Source of the DNA: Paraphaeosphaeria minitans
Lineage: Eukaryota; Ascomycota; Dothideomycetes; Pleosporales; Didymosphaeriaceae
Assembly: GCA_015832175.1 (NCBI GenBank)
Contig: WJXW01000016.1
Span: 434,001 to 498,000 of the forward strand
Length of the DNA: 64,000 nucleotides
Direction: 5' to 3'
The position numbers and the translations under genes are program-made. The notes beneath the pieces were generated by a model. It was given only the letters and a program-made list of their open reading frames with translations. It had not been told where the DNA came from and did not search any database. Below, in pieces: positions 1 to 11,072 of the stretch; position 1 is the stretch's first letter, and each line of letters starts with the position of its first letter.

Positions 1-480
1 ATCTAGGTCTATTCTAAATAACGCATCTAAGTACATGTCTATAGTAATAACATAAGAGTTAGGGTTAACAGGGGAGATCTTTAATTGTTGTTCTGCACTA
101 TAGAGATATCTTAACACCTAGAACGCTAGCGTAAGATAAGTAGTTAACAGATTTAAATTATATAATCTTATTATGCTAACTAGGTAGAACAGGTCTAGTC
201 TTAAGACAAGAGCGATGAAATTTACTAACTTAATAATTAACTAATATAATTGTTATTATTTAGGATCTGCTAATATATTAGGTAATAATCTTAGAGGGAA
301 CGTGTTTAGATCTAGTAGAGTTTTCCTTAGATTGTATTTATCTATACTATACCTTTATAGAATAGTAAGGATATAGGTAGTTTAGTAAATAAATATACCG
401 CCGTTTTTATTATAATTAATTTTAAGGCTGAGGAGAAGTTTTAGTTAACCTAGATCTTTGTAGGAAAACTGTTGTCTAGT

Positions 481-720
481 AGAATGCATAAATAAGTTAA
501 TGCTATGTTTTATACTAGCTATTAGCACGTTATTAACGTATATCCCTAGTATTAATTCTAGGCTAATAAACATATATAGGTTGAAGTCCGCCTGTCTAAA
601 TTAAAGTCTAATAAGAAAGGTGCGTAATACTTTATACTACTCTTGTCCTAATTACTTGAGGCTATAAAGCGTTTTTAGGAACTAAATAACTAATTAAGAA
701 TTACCTACACCTTCTAGGCA
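481..720 (-). pseudogene. Reverse transcriptase fragment of the copia element
   Basis: Read on the minus strand, this interval gives one frame that matches the conserved end of the copia RT domain: a K.LYSLK box, WY-type context with the W now a stop, the GF..ADF..YMFI block and the YVNN remnant of the YVDD catalytic box. The frame continues below 481 with SYKDLG, the usual KDLG block after the catalytic box. Stops inside it replace tryptophan, glutamine or glycine codons. This is the best evidence for the class of element that seeded the AT-rich block. Confidence 0.75.
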
Positions 721-1737
721 TTAACTGTAGATAAGGTTTAGTAGAAGGCTATTTAGGTATACTATATTAAAGTCTAGTTACTGTAGTCCCTAATGTTATA
801 TTAACACTATAAACAATATTATCCTTAATAATTTATATCGTGCCACTAGTGAGTATATTTCTAGGTAGTCTAGTCCTAGTTATTGTGAAAAGCCTTAAGC
901 GACTAACCTTATCTTACGCTTTACTATCTTACTTTGTTTATTCCTTTTAGTGTTAAATACCTATCTTGTACCTACTAGCTTTATATTAGTAGGTATTTTG
1001 TCTTAATATATAATCTCTTAAGTATAGTTTTTAGCATGTGCTCGCAATTTATATTAGATAGGTTCTCGCTATATTAGGCTGTAGGCCTAGGTATCTAAAT
1101 AGGATAGTAGTGTTTCCTTATTAGTGTATACTAATATTCTATATATAGCTATCTTATAGACCTAGATGTCTTTATTTATTAAGGATGTTAAGGGTTAGAA
1201 TTCTAAGGTTGTATCGCAAATAGTTAGACTATATTAGTTTAATAGCAGTTTACTAGACTAACGTAGTAGTCTTACTACCCTACCTAATTGCATTGTCTAT
1301 TCTTTAGGTGTAGTAGAAGAACTTATTTATAGGTTTGTAGTTATTACTAATTATCTTAGTAGTAAAGACAGTGGGTGTATTGTAAGTTGCGTTAGTAAGA
1401 GTAAGGGATATATTATAAGTCGCGTTATTTGTGGGGAGGTAGATAATATTCTTTATTATAATATATTTGTTTATATAATTGCATCTTAATCCTATATTAG
1501 TCGTAGTTGTTAGGACAAATTTAGTAATCTAATCACATTAGGTATCTCTTTAGTATGTCCTCTAACCTTTAGGGCCTCTAGTTTTGGAAGTTCTAGAAGA
1601 GGGTGTTAATAGGAGACTGTTTCGCGAATAGTGTTTTAGATAGAGGCATTAAAAAGTGGCTTGTCTAATAGCACTGCGAAGGGTTAGTACTAAACGTTAT
1701 AGGACTTAATAATCTATTGTTGTAACAGGATAAAGAT

Positions 1738-2220
1738 TTAGGCAGTTTTAGTGCTACTACTATATTCTATAAATATACTAGTCTTAGCGTAGTATAGGAA
1801 TTTTAACCCTAGTGCGCGTGTCTCCTTTAGTATATAGACAAAAGCCTTTGTGCTAAAAGGGTAGAGGTGTTTAATAGCTAGTTTTTCTTTATAGAGCTGC
1901 TTATATAGTGTTCGCTTAAAGGTGTTAGATAATGTTAGTAGAACGCTTATTAGAAAATAAGCTGTCACAACAGCCTTACCCTATAGTAGAAGAAGATTAT
2001 TAGAATAGATTATAGAGCAGGCTATTTAGGTAATAGTGCAATTAAAACGCTCTACTATGCTATTAAGCTTATAATAGTATAGTAGTACTATATTATAGTG
2101 TATACCTTAGTTGCGTAAAAAGGTTTAAAGTAATGTAGACATATACTTACCTCTGTTATTAGTCTTAAAATGTTAAAAAACTTATATTAGGATAATGTTA
2201 GACACCTTGTGTCTTAAGAA
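1738..2220 (-). pseudogene. Integrase fragment of the copia element
   Basis: From about 2220 down to 1738 one minus-strand frame resembles the copia integrase from the D-N-G-x-E region to the C-terminal segment KAFVYI...GLKFLYYAKTSIFIEYSSS. The last 76 codons (1738-1968) are open; the part above 1968 carries many stops. Several Y, I and K residues stand where H, V, P or E are usual, which is consistent with C-to-T and G-to-A changes. No intact catalytic triad remains. Confidence 0.7.
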
Positions 2221-4390
2221 CTAACGCTTAAAATAAGCTATAAAGTTTATAATAGCCTAAGGTGTATTTAACTTCTTCTTTAAGAACCTAACCTACAGGT
2301 AGTAGGTAGTACTATTAATAAAAGAAATGTAGTATCTTTTACTACTAAGGCTCTTTATACTAAACTGTCCTAATAGGTCTAAATATATAACCTCTAGTAG
2401 TTTAGGTAGATGTATTATTTGCGTAGTTTCTAGTATAGGTGTTTTATAGACAGACTTAGACAAGACGTATGTGTCGTAATAAAAGTTAGATAGTCTTAAA
2501 GGTATAAGGTGAGCGTTTTAATATAGTCTTTAAGGGTTAATAATATTATAGTGTCTAATAGTAGTATGCTATTCTTTAAAGGAACTAAAGTACGCTGTTA
2601 CTATTTTACTACGTCTTAATATTCTGTCTTTATTTAGGGCGTCTAGCGCAGAGACAGGGATAGTGTTATAAAGGATAGCGTTATTATTAGTCTAAATTTG
2701 GACAACTCTATCTAAGTAACGTGCCTATAAGACACAGTTATTGTTGCGAAGGAGGTAGAGGTTATTCTTAGAAGCCTATAGTTTAAATCTTACACAAATA
2801 TAACTCTATAAGAAGAGTTTTATTATAAATAGGTCTCTACTATAGAGTGCATTAGTAAGTTTGGCAATCTTTGTTAAACTATTAGGGAGACAACAATAAA
2901 GTCTAATTATTCTAACACTTTAAATAGGGAGGCGTATGCCTCTAGTAATAGTAATTATTCTAGAGCCTAAAAATAGGCTTAAGAAGTTATCTATATATCT
3001 AAACATATACTATAAGGCGCTAGTGTTAAACAACTAGACTAGGGTAGATATTAATAGATAAGAAAGGGACACAGCTTAGGCACTTACTTTATTATAGGAC
3101 TATTTCCTGTGTATATTAATAACTAGTATAGCGTTAGCGACGAAGGCGTTAATGTTAGTGTTACTATTATTATTATTATTATTACTAATAATAATAGCTT
3201 TATTAGCTTTTTAACGCTTTATTCTATATCTATCTATTTTTTATCTAGTCTGCTTTACTTTTATATAGGCCTATGCCTAGGTCTTCTCCTATTTATCCTT
3301 ATACTTTCTTAGTTAGTTATAGTTAGTATACACATAACTAATAAATATTATATTATGTTTTTAGCACTAAGTGCACTCTATAGGTGGTAGTTTTAACCTA
3401 GTGTATACTATTTAGGTCTAGGCGGCATAGGCAGTGTTCTTAGAGTTAGTAGTATTAAAGGAAAACTTCTCTAATATATCTAGAATTTTAGGTTTAATGT
3501 CCTAGAATGCTGTAACACTACAGGTAGCTAGATTATTAATAATATTATCTATAACCTCTAGAAGAGTTGCGAGAAAGAAGGAACCTTTAACTTTATTACT
3601 TTTAAATATAGTTCTTATAGCAATAGTAATAGGTTAGGTAGATGCTATAGTTCTCTTAGATATTCTTATCTAATAGGTATAAAACTTATTAAGGTGGCTA
3701 TAAAGGTTATCCCTATTATAGTAGCGAAGGTTAGTTAGACTACAAAAGAGGAGGATTAATAAATTACTAGTATCTTAATTAAATCTATTTATTAGGTATT
3801 CCTATGCCTACAGTAAGGTTTCGCAGTTTACTACTACTATAGTAAGGTTATTGTGTATTAATAACAGGATTATTACTATTACTTTATTATTATTAGCTTT
3901 CTATGTCTTAACAGTTTTGCTGTAGATAATTAGGGCCGCAGGATTAGCGTTAGCTAGTAGTGCTAGGCGTAGTTTCTTTTTTAAAATAATAGGCTAGAGG
4001 CCCGTATATTAAAATGTAATTATCTAGGCTAATTAGTACTTTAGGAAGTTGTTACTATAGGCGTTTAATTACAGTAGTAATAACAGATCTAGCTTAAAGC
4101 TAAAAGACAATATTATAATAGTAATAGTTAGTAGTTATAATAGTAGTTATAGTCACTGTAAGTGTATTACAGCTTATAAGGGTTACAGCTAGTGTAATGC
4201 AAAGTGTCCTTTTTATTAGGATCTTAAAACGTAGTAGTAGTAGCCTTAAAAGGTATCGCGATAGTATAGGATCTATAAAAGAAATTTATCACTATAGGTG
4301 ATTGCGATAATAGAGTATTAGCAGTAAGAGCGCTAGGCTTATAACCTGTTAAATAGTAAAGTAGAGAGTATAAGTAATAGATTGATCTAG

Positions 4391-4712
4391 CTAGTGGGTG
4401 ACGTATATATCAATAGAGGACTAGCTCCTTCCATGGGCGCTAGGCACCTTCCGGCTGCACCGGAAGTTCCTTCAACAGATCTTTGAGATGCTTGTTTTTG
4501 CTATGGTGCAAAAGCTGACATCCGATCGCTCATATCAGACGCGCCCTGGGACACCGCTGGGCAGCCCGCCAACGACTCTCGCAACCGTTTCCACTGTTTC
4601 GACCATCATACATTACATTGCGGCTGAGAAGCGAATCACTCAGAACTGCTAGATGTACTAGGTCTTTCCCCATTGCCGGCGGCAGATCGAGACTGAGCAC
4701 ACATTCGAGGTC
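4391..4712. other. Spacer at the AT-rich/GC-normal boundary
   Basis: Base composition changes sharply near 4390-4430. The rest is ordinary GC-balanced sequence next to the 3' end of the dehydrogenase gene. I see no gene, no clear LTR end and no target-site duplication. Confidence 0.5.
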
Positions 4713-5690
4713 TTATTTCAGGTACGGCTTTGCCATTTCCTCGCACCACGCCCAAAACTTCTCTGCTGCGCCCTTCTCAATCGCCTCATGAATATCCGCC
4801 CTCGGACTCTTCCCTTTCCTCCCCCATGGCCACACATACTCTCCATTCACGACCTCTTCGCTCAGCCCAGCATATGCCATGGTGTACGCCCCATACTTTG
4901 TCTCATACAAGAGAAAAGTCTGTAGAAACTTTCGCAACATGACGGGTATATACCGATAGGCCTCCGTGTTCAGATTGCCCGGATTCTGCACCACAGAGAA
5001 GATGCCGTATGGTTCCCAAGCTTTCGCAGCTTCATGGCTCAAAAACCAGTTTCCGACCTTGCTGGCGGCGTAGTCGACGTTGGGATTTGTTGTTTTGCCA
5101 GCTTCGATGGCTTTGAAGTCGACGCCATGGGGTGGTGAGTGAGTATCTACCATCAACGAGCTGGTCCAGACAACGCGCACACTTCCCTTTGGTGCGGATG
5201 TCGCCGCCTCTCGCAGAAGCGGGAGAAGAAGCTGTGTAAATAGCAAAGGTGCAACGCAATTCGTGCCGATGTGGCCTTCGATGTTCTGAGCTGTCGTTGT
5301 TCCGAGCGGAGCGCCCCCGATTCCAGCGTTGTTCCATAAGACATCGAGCTTCGTTTCCTGTGCAGCAAACTTGATGGCAGCATGCTGCACACTTGCTAGA
5401 TCTGCCATGTCTACATGCAAAAACTCGAGCGTTCCTGGTGTGGCAGCCCCCTGGTGGGCTTCCTGGATCTTGCGGATTGCCTGCAAGGTGCGCTCTTCGG
5501 AACGGCTGGCCATGTATACTTTTGCGCCTGTCGGGTACAGCATTTTTGCGAGTTCATATCCGAGTCCTTGGTTTGCCCCTGTTATCAGGAACGTCTTCCC
5601 TTTCTGTGGAGCGATATTCTTCTCTGTGAAGGTGGGTGCCGGCGGGAAATGCTGGGTCCAGATCGATTTCACGAAGTCGAGGGATGGCAT
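4713..5690 (-). CDS. Short-chain dehydrogenase/reductase (SDR)
   Basis: A single-exon gene of 325 aa, predicted to be a cytosolic NAD(P)(H)-dependent oxidoreductase of the classical SDR fold. Visible signatures are the cofactor-binding glycine motif TGANQGLG (residues 37-44), NNAG (120-123), the catalytic serine in TSS (176-178) and the active-site YxxxK (Y207, K211). The about 30-residue N-terminal extension (KSIWTQHFPP) is typical of fungal retinol-dehydrogenase-like or WWOX-like SDRs. No signal peptide is visible. The substrate cannot be inferred. It is the first intact gene next to the RIP block and does not look affected by RIP leakage (no stops, normal GC). The ATG at 5690 is the first in frame and gives the normal family start. 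Confidence 0.9.
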   Translation of the reverse strand: MPSLDFVKSIWTQHFPPAPTFTEKNIAPQKGKTFLITGANQGLGYELAKMLYPTGAKVYMASRSEERTLQAIRKIQEAHQGAATPGTLEFLHVDMADLASVQHAAIKFAAQETKLDVLWNNAGIGGAPLGTTTAQNIEGHIGTNCVAPLLFTQLLLPLLREAATSAPKGSVRVVWTSSLMVDTHSPPHGVDFKAIEAGKTTNPNVDYAASKVGNWFLSHEAAKAWEPYGIFSVVQNPGNLNTEAYRYIPVMLRKFLQTFLLYETKYGAYTMAYAGLSEEVVNGEYVWPWGRKGKSPRADIHEAIEKGAAEKFWAWCEEMAKPYLK

Positions 5691-6127
5691 TTTGATGCTT
5701 TGTGGTCCCCTGGAAGATGCTTCGAGGAAATGGGCGCGTCAACAGCCGAAAACTGCGGTGTTGGCAGTTGCGTTGGAAAGATAGCGGGCAGTATTATAGT
5801 AGTTACCGTAGATTCTGGCAATTACCGGTCGAGCCAGGAGGGAAGCAATCTATTCAGAAAACGGAATCGATCGCAAAGCTGGGTCTAAACGGGGTTCTAG
5901 CGAATGGTTGCTCGACCGGTGATTGCAAGAATCCACGGTATGGGTAAGCTAGGAAGTGGTCGGCGGCGCAGCACCGGTCAGAAGAAGCTAGCACTGCCGT
6001 TTAGGTCTTAGTGCTTACAAAACGGCCCGCATTTTCCCTGGGGGGACGGATTATTTCGTGAAAGATTATGGCATTCCAGCACCTCCCGCCGGTCCCTCAA
6101 TAAGTTCGCCATTGCGACAGAGCCTAT
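5691..6127. other. Spacer between SDR promoter and sugar-transporter 3' end
   Basis: About 440 bp holding the upstream region of the SDR gene and the 3' flank of the sugar transporter, both on the minus strand. Short reading frames here have no coding character. No repeat or RNA gene is evident. Confidence 0.4.
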
Positions 6128-8009
6128 CTACGCATCTGCCTTGGCCACAATATTCTCCTCCACCCTCCCATCGCCGCTGAGCACGGTTTGTAACTTGACC
6201 TTCTTCTTCTCGGTGCTGGCCTTGCGCGGATTCTTTGCTTCGAAGATGAAGTCCATTTCCTCAAGGGTTAGCCCCTTTGTTTCGACAAAGAAGAAGTATA
6301 TGAACGCAAACTCGAACATGTCCCAGAAGACAAAAAAGACATAGAACCAGTATCCAATCTGCAAAGCGTCAGTTAGGTGTGTCGGTTGAGGAGAAATGTA
6401 ATAGCTTACGTTTGCGAGAGCAATCGGCGCCGCAAAGGTGTTGATAAAGCCAGCAGCACCACCAACAATCTTGTATGTACCCATGCCCTTCGCACGCATG
6501 TCGTTTGACATCACTTCAGCCGGGTAAATCGGCTGCATTGCGGTGAAACCAAAGGCGAAAATGGCACCAAAGACAAAGATGAAGCCGATTGAGGCTTTAG
6601 AGCTAGCTTCCGATCCCGTGTTCACATATCCTGCTGCTGTGCCAGCAGTAATGGAGAGTGAAACGATCAAACCTGCTGTGGCACCTAAGAGCATCTTGCG
6701 ACGACCAAAAATATCATGCAGACGTGCTCCTGCCGTAGCGAAAATGTACCCCTCGACAGCGTACATGATGTTGAGGAGGAGCTTAGTGTCCGTAGATGTG
6801 ATGCCGACGTTTGCTGCAAGCAGCGGAAGATAATACGAGACAACGCTGCATTCAATTAGTGAGACACTCAACGATGGAGCTCGAGATGTTGACTCACTTG
6901 TTGCCGGAGAACTGACCAAACCACGCAAACGTCATGTTCAGCATCGTCCTGTATCGCCTTGCTCGCGTCTTGAAGAGCACTCGCAGGTCAAAGAAGTTCC
7001 GCCAGTTCGCTACCGGGTCTTTTTGTAGAGAATCTTGCATTTCATACATCTCAAGTGCGACCAGGGGGTGATCGGCATCGCCATTAGCGTGATGTTTGAT
7101 CAGGAAAGCGCGCGCCTCTTCATGCCGGTCTTTACCAACCAACCAACGAGGACTCTCGGGGAAGAAGAGAATAACGCAGCAGACAATTCCAGGGCACACC
7201 ATCTGTAGCCAGAGTGGGAGGCGCCACTCCATGTTGGAGTCGGAAAGATGCTTATGCGCTCCGTATACGGACGACGTTGCGAGGATGGAGCCCTTTGAGA
7301 CCGGTCAGCCCAGGCCAAATGTACGATAAGGCTCTCCAGACCACTGAAAATGAAAGTACAACTTACCATGTAGTAGAACGTGTTGTACATGCCAGCCAAG
7401 GTTCCTCGATATTGTGGTGGCGCCACCTCTACCAGGTACAGCGGACTAGCCGAACATGCCAACTGGGCAAAGAAGCTTAGCAAGAACCTCCCACCGATGA
7501 ACGTGGGAAGCGTCGTTGCAGTTGAAGTCACAACGGTTCCAACAATAACACCAGCAGTCCCAATGAAAATCAGCCAGCGACGACCGAGCCAGTCTGCTAC
7601 CCAGACGAACAGGGCAGCACACATCTGTCCAACCTGGAAGATGGCGAAAATGATACCAGTGGAAGCTGTACCTGTGTTTGGAAGGTCGTAGTACTTGGTG
7701 TACTGCGGCAATGCATTGAGGGACCCCATGAGCGACCCATCAAAGCCTTCCTTCATCAGCTAAGGGCTCTTCTTGGATTGGAGCGAGAATCCACTTACCA
7801 CTCATAGTCGAGTTTAGGAAACACACAGCTGCCAATGCGTATAACTGTAAATGACCCTTTCCCCACGGATTCGGCTTGTGCTTCGCCATGATGGCCGCAA
7901 ACGAAGCGTTCACGCCCTCTATCTCCGTTTCCTCCACGATCTTCCTGCCATCCTCCGTCAAACTTTTCTCTCCATAGTACGCTGACGCATTCGGTTCTTT
8001 GTCTGCCAT
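6128..8009 (-). CDS. MFS sugar transporter (hexose/disaccharide:H+ symporter type)
   Basis: Five exons by splice-site inspection: 8009-7799, 7746-7367, 7292-6898, 6845-6410 and 6358-6128, giving 550 aa. The introns are 51-74 nt, and the 51-nt intron 4 has no stop and could be retained in frame. The product is a 12-TM sugar porter of the plasma membrane. Splicing restores SGFDGSLMGS in TM1, GRR after TM2, FPESPRWL before the central loop, GQFSGNNVVSYYLP in TM7 and the C-terminal VETKGLTLEEMDFIFE (the PETKG motif of sugar porters). The family includes fungal hexose, lactose and cellodextrin carriers, and substrate cannot be read from sequence. It is divergently arranged with a beta-mannosidase gene (429 bp between starts), which suggests uptake of mannose-containing sugars; that is inference. 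Confidence 0.9.
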
Positions 8010-8438
8010 TCTGATCGTGCAGTTGCTTGTAAAGTGAAGTCGCAAGAAGATGCGGGGTTATAACGCTCACAATCATTCGATGTCTCCCGGCACCCCGGCC
8101 GTTCGGTCTCCTCATGATTGATAACCAATCGCTAGCCATGTCACGTCGCATTTTGTCGTTGCACGGGTGTCTATCGCTTTACATGAGTATTAGGGAAGCC
8201 GGTAGCTCATTGCCCGAGCAAGTCATGTTAGCGGGCGATATCAATCAAGTTCTCGTGGATCGTTACCGTGCTGAGATAGGCGTTGGATCCCCCGCACGAG
8301 GCGTCCACCAAGCCGGTGCAAGCCTCAGAGAATAACCGAGCAAGACTCCTTGGCGATGATTCAGCGCGGCATACCCTTTTCGCTCGCGGCGCGAACCGTA
8401 TTTCATCGTTCTTGGGTAAGCAGTTGTGCGTAGACAAC
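8010..8438. promoter_or_regulatory. Bidirectional promoter: sugar transporter / beta-mannosidase
   Basis: The 429 bp between the transporter ATG (8009, minus) and the preferred mannosidase ATG (8439, plus) must carry both promoters. No specific operator was identified. An in-frame ATG at 8283 lies inside this interval upstream of the mannosidase, so the plus-strand start is uncertain. Confidence 0.55.
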
Positions 8439-11072
8439 ATGGCTGTGTCGCGCTTCGAGTTGAACTCCGGTTGGGCATTCAAGAAGGGAAGTCGCAACTC
8501 CGATGCAGAGTACCTCCCCGCGAACGATCTCCCCACCGAAGTACATTTGGACCTCCTTAAGAACAAGAAGATTGCCGATCCCTTCAAGGACCTCAATGAG
8601 CTCTCCGTCCGCTGGATTGACGACGAAACATGGACCTATCGCACGACGTTTACCGCTCCTCCGGACTATGGGAAGCGCGGCATTACCACCATCCTGAGGT
8701 TTGGCGGCTTGGATACTTTTGCACATGTCTTTCTCAACGGAAAACCTCTATTCGACTCAGACAATATGTTCGTAGAACATATTGTCGATGTAACGGGCAA
8801 TCTGGATACCAACGTCGGTGTGGAGCAGGTTCTCGAGATTGCGTTTGATTCGGCGAGGCAGCGGGGTCTCGAGCTTGTCAAGGAGCATAAAGAGCACAGG
8901 TTCATCGTGCATCAGACAGAAATCTCGAGAGGCCCTGTCCGAAAAGCACAGTATGATTGGGGCTGGGATTGGGGTCCAATACTCATGACGGCTGGGCCCT
9001 GGAAACCGATTGTGCTTGAAACCTTCGAATCGAGGATTGTCGATGTATGGGTTGAGTATGAGATTGATGAGGACCTGAAGCAAGTGGAAGGCAAAGTTTT
9101 TGTCGAGATGGAAGGGTCGGGAAAACTTGATGCGGACATCTCCAAAGACGGGCAATCGTTGGAGAAGCTTGATGAATTTAAGCCGACCAAGAAATCTAAT
9201 GTCGTCAGCGCTGACTTCCATCTTCCGGATGCGTCTCTCTGGTGGCCGCGCGGGTATGGCTCACAACGTCTTTATATCATTTCTGTCACGCTGCGTTCGG
9301 CTGCAGCATCCACCGAAGCAGACACTGTTCTTGACGTAGCAGAGCGGACTATAGGCTTCCGAAAAGTTGAATTGGTGCAAGAAGATGACAGTCATGGCAC
9401 ATCTTTTTATTTCCGCATTAACAATGTTGATGTATTCTGCGGTGGCAGTTGTTGGATTCCGGCTGACTCATTCCTCACGCGTACCACCCCCTTCTCGTAT
9501 CGCGCCTGGATGAAGCAAGCAGCTGAAGGAAATCAAGCTATGGTCCGGATATGGGGAGGCGGAATCTACGAACAAGACTCCCTTTTCGAAGCGGCAGACG
9601 AGTTTGGTGTGCTCATATGGCAAGACTTTGCTTTCGCTTGCGCAAATTATCCTGCTCATCGTTCCTATCTCGCTTCCGTGGAGGTGGAGGCGCGACAGAA
9701 CGTGCGAAGACTACGTAACCATCCCAGTCTTATCATATGGGCGGGCAACAACGAAGATTACCAGATCGTCGAGCGTTATGGCTTGGAGTACAACTACACC
9801 ACCGACAAAGATCCAGAGTCGTGGCTCAAGACTGACTTTCCGGCTCGCTACATATACGAATACCTGCTCCCTAAGGTCATACACGAAGAAACGAACGGCG
9901 TACTATATCATCCATCCTCGCCCTTCGGAAACGGTACTTCCACCACGCTGAAGGTCGATCCCACTGTTGGTGATATACATCAGTGGAATGTCTGGCACGG
10001 CACTATGGAACCCTACCAACGCCTTCCGCGAATGGCTGGCCGGTTTGTATCCGAGTTTGGCATGGAAGCCTACCCCCACACGTCTACACTGGAGAAAGCT
10101 ATTACCGATCCTGATGAGCGTTACCCAGGCTCTATGGCCATGGACTTCCGCAACAAAGCAATTGGACACGAGCGGCGTCTGGTGTCTTATGTTGCTGAAA
10201 ACTTCCGCATTCGATACGATCTCGAGGGATTCACACACCTGACACAGGTCATGCAAGCGGACGCGCTGGCCTGGGCATACCACTCCTGGCGTCGTGACTG
10301 GAAACAGCCCGGCGACAGGAAAGTTGGCGGCGTATTGGTGTGGCAGCTGAACGACTGCTGGCCAACGATGAGCTGGGCGGTCGTAGACTACTATGGAGTA
10401 CCCAAGCCGGCATATTATGCCATCAAGCGCACCTTGGAGCCGCTCGTCGTCGGTGTACAGAGAAAGGTGAACGATTGGACTGTGCGACTTGCCGACGAAC
10501 TATGGCAGCGCGACACAAGCCACATCGATATGCGCAAAATATGGGAGGACGTACAGTTTGACATCTGGGTGGCGAGCAATATGCGCGAGAGCATCAACGG
10601 AAACATCACCGTTCACTTCATTTCTGTCAGAACCGGAAAGGAGGTTCTTGATCCGTTGGAGAGAGCAGTTCGAATTGACGCCAACGGCACCACGGAAGTT
10701 CTTGGGAATGAAAAGGTCAATGTGCCCAACGCGCAAGATCCAGACAAGCCCTTCGATACTTCCAAGGCGGATCCATTCATCATCTACACCACGCTCACCA
10801 TCCACGATAAGCAGGTAGCCAGCAACGTTTCTTGGCCCGAGCCAATCAAGTATCTTGATTTCCCGGATCGTGGAGTAAGGGTCGAATATTCGGACGACAA
10901 GAAAACTGTCTTCGTATCTGCTGAAAGACCTGTCAAGGGCTTTGTATTCGCTGAAAAGGAAGGTCTAAACCTTTCCGATAATGGATTTGACTTGGTTCCA
11001 GGAAGAAGGACAGAAGTGCATGTGCAGGGAAGCGCAGCCGATGCATTACAGTGGACCTACGTCGGTAGGTAG
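8439..11072 (+). CDS. mndB: Beta-mannosidase B, glycoside hydrolase family 2 (intracellular)
   Basis: An intronless gene of 877 aa from the ATG at 8439, close to the usual 840-850 aa of fungal beta-mannosidase B. It removes terminal beta-1,4-mannose from manno-oligosaccharides and N-glycan-derived mannosides. Visible features are the N-terminal sugar-binding domain with GWDWGP, the substrate-pocket block IWGGGIYEQD and LIWQDF, the acid/base glutamate in WAGNNED (E439) and the nucleophile in VSEFGMEAYP (E539). There is no signal peptide, as expected for type B rather than secreted type A. The start at 8439 was chosen because alignable sequence begins just after it (ELNSGWAFKKG). An ATG at 8283 would add 52 residues of low-complexity character and is less likely. 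The adjacent sugar transporter on the opposite strand fits a catabolic pair. Confidence 0.93.
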   Translation: MAVSRFELNSGWAFKKGSRNSDAEYLPANDLPTEVHLDLLKNKKIADPFKDLNELSVRWIDDETWTYRTTFTAPPDYGKRGITTILRFGGLDTFAHVFLNGKPLFDSDNMFVEHIVDVTGNLDTNVGVEQVLEIAFDSARQRGLELVKEHKEHRFIVHQTEISRGPVRKAQYDWGWDWGPILMTAGPWKPIVLETFESRIVDVWVEYEIDEDLKQVEGKVFVEMEGSGKLDADISKDGQSLEKLDEFKPTKKSNVVSADFHLPDASLWWPRGYGSQRLYIISVTLRSAAASTEADTVLDVAERTIGFRKVELVQEDDSHGTSFYFRINNVDVFCGGSCWIPADSFLTRTTPFSYRAWMKQAAEGNQAMVRIWGGGIYEQDSLFEAADEFGVLIWQDFAFACANYPAHRSYLASVEVEARQNVRRLRNHPSLIIWAGNNEDYQIVERYGLEYNYTTDKDPESWLKTDFPARYIYEYLLPKVIHEETNGVLYHPSSPFGNGTSTTLKVDPTVGDIHQWNVWHGTMEPYQRLPRMAGRFVSEFGMEAYPHTSTLEKAITDPDERYPGSMAMDFRNKAIGHERRLVSYVAENFRIRYDLEGFTHLTQVMQADALAWAYHSWRRDWKQPGDRKVGGVLVWQLNDCWPTMSWAVVDYYGVPKPAYYAIKRTLEPLVVGVQRKVNDWTVRLADELWQRDTSHIDMRKIWEDVQFDIWVASNMRESINGNITVHFISVRTGKEVLDPLERAVRIDANGTTEVLGNEKVNVPNAQDPDKPFDTSKADPFIIYTTLTIHDKQVASNVSWPEPIKYLDFPDRGVRVEYSDDKKTVFVSAERPVKGFVFAEKEGLNLSDNGFDLVPGRRTEVHVQGSAADALQWTYVGR

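Larger units (their letters stand above)
1..4390 (-). mobile_element. RIP-degraded Ty1/copia LTR retrotransposon remnant
   Basis: This block is very AT-rich, with TpA strongly over-represented and stops in every frame, and then changes to normal GC content near 4390. On the minus strand two pol domains remain readable. Around 421-720 is a copia reverse transcriptase with the LYGLK-type motif (LYSLK here), then DF..YMFIS, and then YVNN where active copies have YVDD; both D-to-N changes are G-to-A, as RIP produces. Around 1740-2220 is the end of the integrase core and its C-terminal part, including KAFVYI and IFIEYSSST. The order (integrase at higher coordinates, RT lower) gives a copia element transcribed leftwards whose 3' end lies outside the window. 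Gag, protease and LTR boundaries cannot be placed. Whether everything up to 4390 belongs to one insertion is unknown. The element is non-functional. Confidence 0.8.

Noticed and set aside
60..80. agggttaacagggg, telomere-like
   Set aside because: A single degenerate TTAGGG-like hit, no tandem array; this is not a telomere.
4140..4250. Possible gag-type zinc knuckle on the plus strand (CKC...YKGYS...CNAKCP)
   Set aside because: Opposite strand to the clear copia pol frames and spacing does not fit CxxCxxxxHxxxxC; could be a second relic but not supportable.
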